NCBI RefSeq assembly: GCF_000144625.1
Contig: NC_014376.1
Coordinates: 620,001-684,000 of the forward strand
Direction of reading: 5' to 3'
DNA from: [Clostridium] saccharolyticum WM1
GTDB lineage: Bacteria; Bacillota; Clostridia; Lachnospirales; Lachnospiraceae
Length of the DNA: 64,000 nucleotides
The translations under genes were made by a program, and so were the position numbers. The notes under the pieces are model-generated. The model ran no database searches. It was not told the origin of the DNA and worked only from the letters and a program-made list of their open reading frames with translations. This document shows, one piece after another, positions 60,550-64,000 of this stretch (position 1 is the stretch's first letter; each line of letters opens with the position of its first letter).

Positions 60550-61866
60550 ATGAAGGCAGAGGAAAAATATATTGAAACATTTGAACAAATAGAACCATTG
60601 ATCAGAAGAAGAATTGAAAAGAATGCTTTCACGGCACTGGGTTACACCAGTAATCTGGATGTATTGTGTGATTTTCAAATAGAAGTATTCAATGAGCTTT
60701 TAAGCAGATCTCTTCCCAATGGGGATCTAGCCGGAATGAAAGCCTCAAAAGAGATCACGGATATGGAGGGGTTTTTGGAAACCATTGTGTATTTCTGCAC
60801 CCATGGAATCGGCGGAGAAGTTGATATCTCGGATTTCGGTATAATCAGGGATACGTTTGAAGTAAAAAAAGGCATGGGCGGGACTGCGACCCAGGGGGCT
60901 ATGGCTTTGGCAGCAGTCACATGCCCTTCCATCATTCATTTGACAGATGATTCCAAAGAAGTATGCGATATTTTAAATTCACCATATATTTATACGGTTT
61001 CCAACAAAGGAGAATTAATCCATACAGATCAGATTACACAAACAGCAGAGCAGGAAATACATTATATCATTCAGTTTAAAAAGGGAGATGTGATTTGCCT
61101 TGGCAGCCAGAAGATCACAATTCCAGCCTCAAACAGACTGATCATAACCAAAATTACAGTCAATGAAGCGCTTCCTTTCTCGGATTCCTTCTTCACCTAC
61201 GTAGAAACTCATGCCGCAAATATTAAGAGCAATGTCCTTTCCAGCTTTAATGCCATTCAGGATAAAGGGATCTTGGAACAAAGGCTGGCTTATGTAAAGG
61301 AACATATCAAAAAATATAAGGCAAACAATGAGGCTGGCATCGTATATTTTGAAGATGCACATTATCATAATAAGGAAATCCGGCAGGTATGCCTGGAGAC
61401 GCTTTATCCCTATGTTGATATTTTGAGTTTAAATGAAGAAGAATTAGAGTACACCCTCAGCATGTATGATTTCCCCATAGAAATCAATGATATCCATTCC
61501 TGCATAAAGGGAGCAGACTATATCAAAGAACGGTTTTCTGTAAAAAAAGGAATCATTGTACACACCAAGGATTATTCCATGTATCTTGGAGAAACATTAA
61601 GCGGGGATATTGAAAAAGGATTAATGCTGGGCAATATGCTGGCCACTGCAAAGGCGGTCAATGGGTGGTATGGTACAAAAGAACAGATCCGTGAAGTCAT
61701 AAAGCTGCCCTTAAGTGAAAAAGGAATGAGAAACAGGGAATTGACAGCAAAAGAGCATTTTCCCTGGGAGGTGGTTTTCGTGCCGTCGAAATACATTGAC
61801 AAACCAAGGTATACCATTGGATTAGGAGATTCCTTTGTAGCCGGCGTGCAGCTGTGTTTTGAATAA
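60550..61866 (+). CDS. ADP-dependent phosphofructokinase/glucokinase family protein
   Basis: A protein of about 438 residues of the ADP_PFK_GK family, a ribokinase-fold kinase using ADP as phosphoryl donor in studied archaeal members. Visible: GYTSNLDVL start, GGTATQGAMALAAV nucleotide/sugar region, SLNEEELEYTL (NxxE magnesium motif) and GLGDSFVAGVQL with the catalytic Asp. The true start is uncertain: ATG 60550 follows a G-rich GAGGGCGGGCGG, and ATGs at 60508 and 60529 are in frame. A 190-base gap with weak sites separates it from the aldolase gene. Substrate is probably a ketohexose, ketopentose or their phosphate. Confidence 0.75.
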   Translation: MKAEEKYIETFEQIEPLIRRRIEKNAFTALGYTSNLDVLCDFQIEVFNELLSRSLPNGDLAGMKASKEITDMEGFLETIVYFCTHGIGGEVDISDFGIIRDTFEVKKGMGGTATQGAMALAAVTCPSIIHLTDDSKEVCDILNSPYIYTVSNKGELIHTDQITQTAEQEIHYIIQFKKGDVICLGSQKITIPASNRLIITKITVNEALPFSDSFFTYVETHAANIKSNVLSSFNAIQDKGILEQRLAYVKEHIKKYKANNEAGIVYFEDAHYHNKEIRQVCLETLYPYVDILSLNEEELEYTLSMYDFPIEINDIHSCIKGADYIKERFSVKKGIIVHTKDYSMYLGETLSGDIEKGLMLGNMLATAKAVNGWYGTKEQIREVIKLPLSEKGMRNRELTAKEHFPWEVVFVPSKYIDKPRYTIGLGDSFVAGVQLCFE

Positions 61867-61925
61867 AAAGCTTGAAAAAGGGCGTGATTTACGGCAATAT
61901 AATAAGGTATGAAGGGAGGGACATG

Positions 61926-62762
61926 ATGTTAGACAAACCCGTATTGGAAGTGATCAAGGATAATTATGCAAAAATATTCTCAGCGGAGAAGAAAGTAGCG
62001 GATTTTGTTTTGGAACATCCACAGGAAGCGGTGGATGCCAATGTTTCTGAATTGGCAAAGGCCAGCGGTGTGAGTGATGCAACGGTTGTGCGCATGTGCC
62101 ATCATCTGGGATATAAGGGATATTATCAATTCCGGCTGATGCTGGCAAAGGATGTGGGAAGAGAAGAGGGAGAAGAAATTGAAGAATTGCAGAACACCCC
62201 CAATCCTGTCATGAAGATTTTCCAAAAGTATGTGAATTCATTAACAGCCATAGCGGAATGCATTGATGAAGAAGATATGCGGTCCTGTGTGAATTTGATA
62301 AAGGAATGCAGGCAGGCTCATGTTTTAGCGGTAGGAAATACAATGCCTCTGGCACTTTATATGGGTTTCAGATTAGGAAGACTGGGAGTGAAATGCACCT
62401 ATGGCATCTCGCCGGAATATTTTTTGAATCATGTAAATCTTGCTGATAAAGAAGATATTATTATAGCCATTTCCCAATCCGGAAGTTCCAGACAGATTAT
62501 ACAAGGCATGGAATTAGCCAGGGAAAAAGGTCTTAAGATGATGGCCATCACCGGATACAGGCAGTCACCGGTATCGGAGCTGGCTGATTACGTATTGATC
62601 TCCAATGGAAGAAAGGAATCCTTTGATTATTATAAAAATTACGCTCACTTAAAAGAAACGGCATTAATTGATGCATTGTTGGAATTGCTGACAAACTGGA
62701 AAAAAATTGAGGAAACGGACGCAGATAAGCCTGAGGTCATTTTATCTGAATATAAATATTGA
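61926..62762 (+). CDS. RpiR-family transcriptional regulator
   Basis: A 278-residue RpiR regulator: N-terminal helix-turn-helix (VADFVLEHPQEAVDANVSEL, KASGVSDATVVRMCHHLGYK) and a C-terminal SIS sugar-phosphate-binding domain (VLAVGNTMPLALYMGFRLG, IIIAISQSGSSRQIIQGM). The ligand is likely a sugar phosphate of this pathway. ATG 61926 lies 6 bases after AGGGAGG; ATG 61923 is closer than usual. Confidence 0.88.
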   Translation: MLDKPVLEVIKDNYAKIFSAEKKVADFVLEHPQEAVDANVSELAKASGVSDATVVRMCHHLGYKGYYQFRLMLAKDVGREEGEEIEELQNTPNPVMKIFQKYVNSLTAIAECIDEEDMRSCVNLIKECRQAHVLAVGNTMPLALYMGFRLGRLGVKCTYGISPEYFLNHVNLADKEDIIIAISQSGSSRQIIQGMELAREKGLKMMAITGYRQSPVSELADYVLISNGRKESFDYYKNYAHLKETALIDALLELLTNWKKIEETDADKPEVILSEYKY

Positions 62763-62812
62763 CCCGTATGGACCCGGGAGAGTCTGGCGCTGCACAGGAA
62801 AGGAGCGGTCTG

Positions 62813-63505
62813 ATGAAACGGTCAGAAATTAATAAGGGAATAAAAGATATGGAGCAGCTTATCATGGAACACAAATTTGAAATCCCCCCTTTTACAAAAT
62901 GGACTGCCGGGGAATGGTCAGATAAGGGACATGAATATGATGAAATCAGGGATAATAAGCTGGGCTGGGATATTACGGACTTTGGTCTGGGAAAATTCAG
63001 CCAGACCGGTTTTTCCCTGCTCACCATCCGCAATGGCAATTTAAACATGGATCAATATAAAAAAACCTATGCAGAGAAGCTGCTGATGCTTTATGAAGGG
63101 CAAACAGCTGCCATGCATTTTCACTGGAATAAGATGGAAGATATTATTAACAGAGGCGGGAATGATGTGTATATCACTGTGTATAACGGATCGGAAGATG
63201 GAAGGATTCTGGATACGGATGTGACTGTCCGCATGGATGGGAAGCTGAGCATCGTCTCTGCCGGAACAAAAGTAAAATTATCTCCGGGAGAAAGTATAAC
63301 CATTACTCCCTATATGTACCACGATTTTGCGGTCCCGGATACAGGCGGAAGCGTACTGCTGGGAGAGGTCTCCATGTGCAATGATGATGACAATGACAAC
63401 CGGTTTTATGATGCAGCGGTAGGAAGGTTCCCGGAAATAGAAGAAGACGAGCCGCCGTACCGCCTGCTTTGCAATGAATATCCGGAAGCAGGGCAAACGT
63501 ATTAA
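62813..63505 (+). CDS. D-lyxose ketol-isomerase
   Basis: A 230-residue cupin isomerase of the D-lyxose isomerase family (YdaE/LyxI type). Metal ligands are in AMHFHWNKMEDIINRGG (His, His, Glu) and PYMYHDFAVP. The N-terminal FTKWTAGEW is also typical. Known enzymes interconvert D-lyxose/D-xylulose and D-mannose/D-fructose. AAGGAG is 7 bases before ATG 62813. It closes the second sugar operon and defines its likely substrate range. Confidence 0.9.
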   Translation: MKRSEINKGIKDMEQLIMEHKFEIPPFTKWTAGEWSDKGHEYDEIRDNKLGWDITDFGLGKFSQTGFSLLTIRNGNLNMDQYKKTYAEKLLMLYEGQTAAMHFHWNKMEDIINRGGNDVYITVYNGSEDGRILDTDVTVRMDGKLSIVSAGTKVKLSPGESITITPYMYHDFAVPDTGGSVLLGEVSMCNDDDNDNRFYDAAVGRFPEIEEDEPPYRLLCNEYPEAGQTY

Positions 63506-63540
63506 GAAGGAATGATCAAAAACAGAATCGTAAATATATT

Positions 63541-63580
63541 AGAAGTCCTTATCAGTGCTGAAATACTGATAAGGACTTCT
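63541..63580 (+). terminator. terminator of the lyxose-isomerase operon
   Basis: Perfect 16-bp stem AGAAGTCCTTATCAGT with an 8-base loop; T-poor tail, so it may act mainly as a 3'-end stabiliser. Confidence 0.7.
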
Positions 63581-63583
63581 TGA

Positions 63584-63715
63584 GTGCGCCCGGCGGACGC
63601 AAGTTCCAACGGGTGCAAGTCCCGAATCCGCCCGTGCACATCAACTATTGAAAGCGCCGTGTACCGAACAGTACGTACGTGGAGGCTCTCTCCGGCCTGT
63701 ATTCCGGCGTCAGTA
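63584..63715 (+). mobile_element. degenerate group II intron fragment without reverse transcriptase
   Basis: Starts GTGCGCCCGG, the usual 5' end of bacterial group II introns, then has GGGTGCAAGTCCCG typical of domain I. Only 20 bases later comes a domain-V-like element (AGCGCCGTGTAC...GTACGTACGTGG at about 63653-63682), followed by a short domain-VI-like hairpin (CCGG...CCGG). The usual ACGG-TGG pairing in domain V is damaged and the coding part is absent, so this is an internally deleted, inactive remnant. Confidence 0.5.
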
Positions 63716-63762
63716 TACACCATGGGGTTTTCAACATATGATTTAGTAAGGGGTATTATATC

Positions 63763-64000
63763 TTAAATCCAGCCTCCGTCAAGACCGATAACCTGTCCGG
63801 TTAAATAGGAATTTTTGTAGCCCAGGTGGTATACCAGGTCGGCGACTTCCTCTGCCTTTCCCAAACGTCCGGCAGGAATCTCGTCGATGAGAGCGATTAA
63901 TTCATCCTCCTCCAGAAACTGATTCATTTCCGTATCAATGGCGCCGCAGGCAACGGCGTTGACCTGGATATTGCTTGGAGCCAGCTCCTTAGCCAATGCT
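63763..64000 (-). CDS. short-chain dehydrogenase/reductase, C-terminal part (partial)
   Basis: The frame enters from the right edge and stops at 63763, leaving 78 residues. LAKELAPSNIQVNAVACGAI, GRLGKAEEVADLVYHLG and the terminal TGQVIGLDGGWI are the standard C-terminal half of FabG-like SDRs. Cofactor and catalytic Tyr lie outside the window. Candidates include 3-oxoacyl-ACP reductase and the EF-P 5-aminopentanone reductase type; I cannot choose between them. Confidence 0.85.
   Translation of the reverse strand, partial: ALAKELAPSNIQVNAVACGAIDTEMNQFLEEDELIALIDEIPAGRLGKAEEVADLVYHLGYKNSYLTGQVIGLDGGWI

Noticed and set aside
63600..63660. tRNA gene
   Set aside because: GGGTGCAAGTCCCGAATCC looks superficially like a T arm, but there is no acceptor stem or anticodon arm at the right distance. 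A group II intron fragment explains it better.

Overview
The window looks like the chromosome of a Clostridia member, most likely Lachnospiraceae (Clostridium XIVa, Lacrimispora/Hungatella-like). The grounds are a six-cysteine SCIFF peptide with its radical SAM maturase next to a fused SecDF, tgt and yajC, strong AGGAGG ribosome sites with some TTG/GTG starts, and family-1 sugar ABC transporters. No rRNA, tRNA or CRISPR array was seen. The genus is inference.

Layout. (1) 1-5165: AT-rich glycan cluster encoding a GT-C-like membrane protein, FdtA-type ketoisomerase, GtrB-type glycosyltransferase, GNAT acetyltransferase, FdtB-type aminotransferase and GtrA. Together they look like a three-component Gtr glycan-decoration system with its own 3-amino-3,6-dideoxyhexose supply. 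(2) 5230-11532: two IS66-family elements, one present twice in inverted orientation around the other. (3) 11742-13613: MarR, pirin and nitroreductase operon. (4) 13614-18480: gene-poor accessory stretch with a 28-bp tandem array, two small coiled-coil/zinc-ribbon genes, a secreted cell-wall-binding-repeat protein, a 66-nt hairpin and a 103-bp tandem array. (5) 18481-33539: cell-surface polysaccharide operon (TPP enzyme, epimerase, C-methyltransferase, alcohol dehydrogenase, three GT2 enzymes, polyprenyl-phosphate sugar transferase, LCP ligase), then an HtrA protease. (6) 33589-43223: LacI-controlled sugar uptake locus with an ABC importer, MBL-fold hydrolase, calcineurin-like phosphoesterase, tyrosine-phosphatase-like enzyme, P-loop kinase and GH13_18 phosphorylase. 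(7) 43543-46015: AraC regulator, DUF2325, DUF3793 and flavodoxin; the two promoters carry the same AGTTAG-N6-CTAACT operator. (8) 46254-55805: housekeeping block with a divergent ClpX, LspA, CNNM/CorC protein, TIGR04086 protein, SCIFF plus maturase, SecDF, Tgt and YajC. (9) 56273-63505: second sugar locus with an ABC importer, class II aldolase, ADP-dependent kinase family protein, RpiR regulator and D-lyxose isomerase. (10) 63584-64000: degenerate group II intron fragment and the 3' end of an SDR gene on the minus strand.

The best candidates for undescribed biology are the phosphorylase/phosphatase/kinase locus (6), the lyxose-isomerase/ADP-kinase/aldolase locus (9), the possible branched-sugar module in (5), and non-coding structure: the hairpin plus 103-bp array, a repeated ribosome-site leader found at three loci, and the paired AGTTAG operators. 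All functional assignments come from reading motifs; no database search was run.
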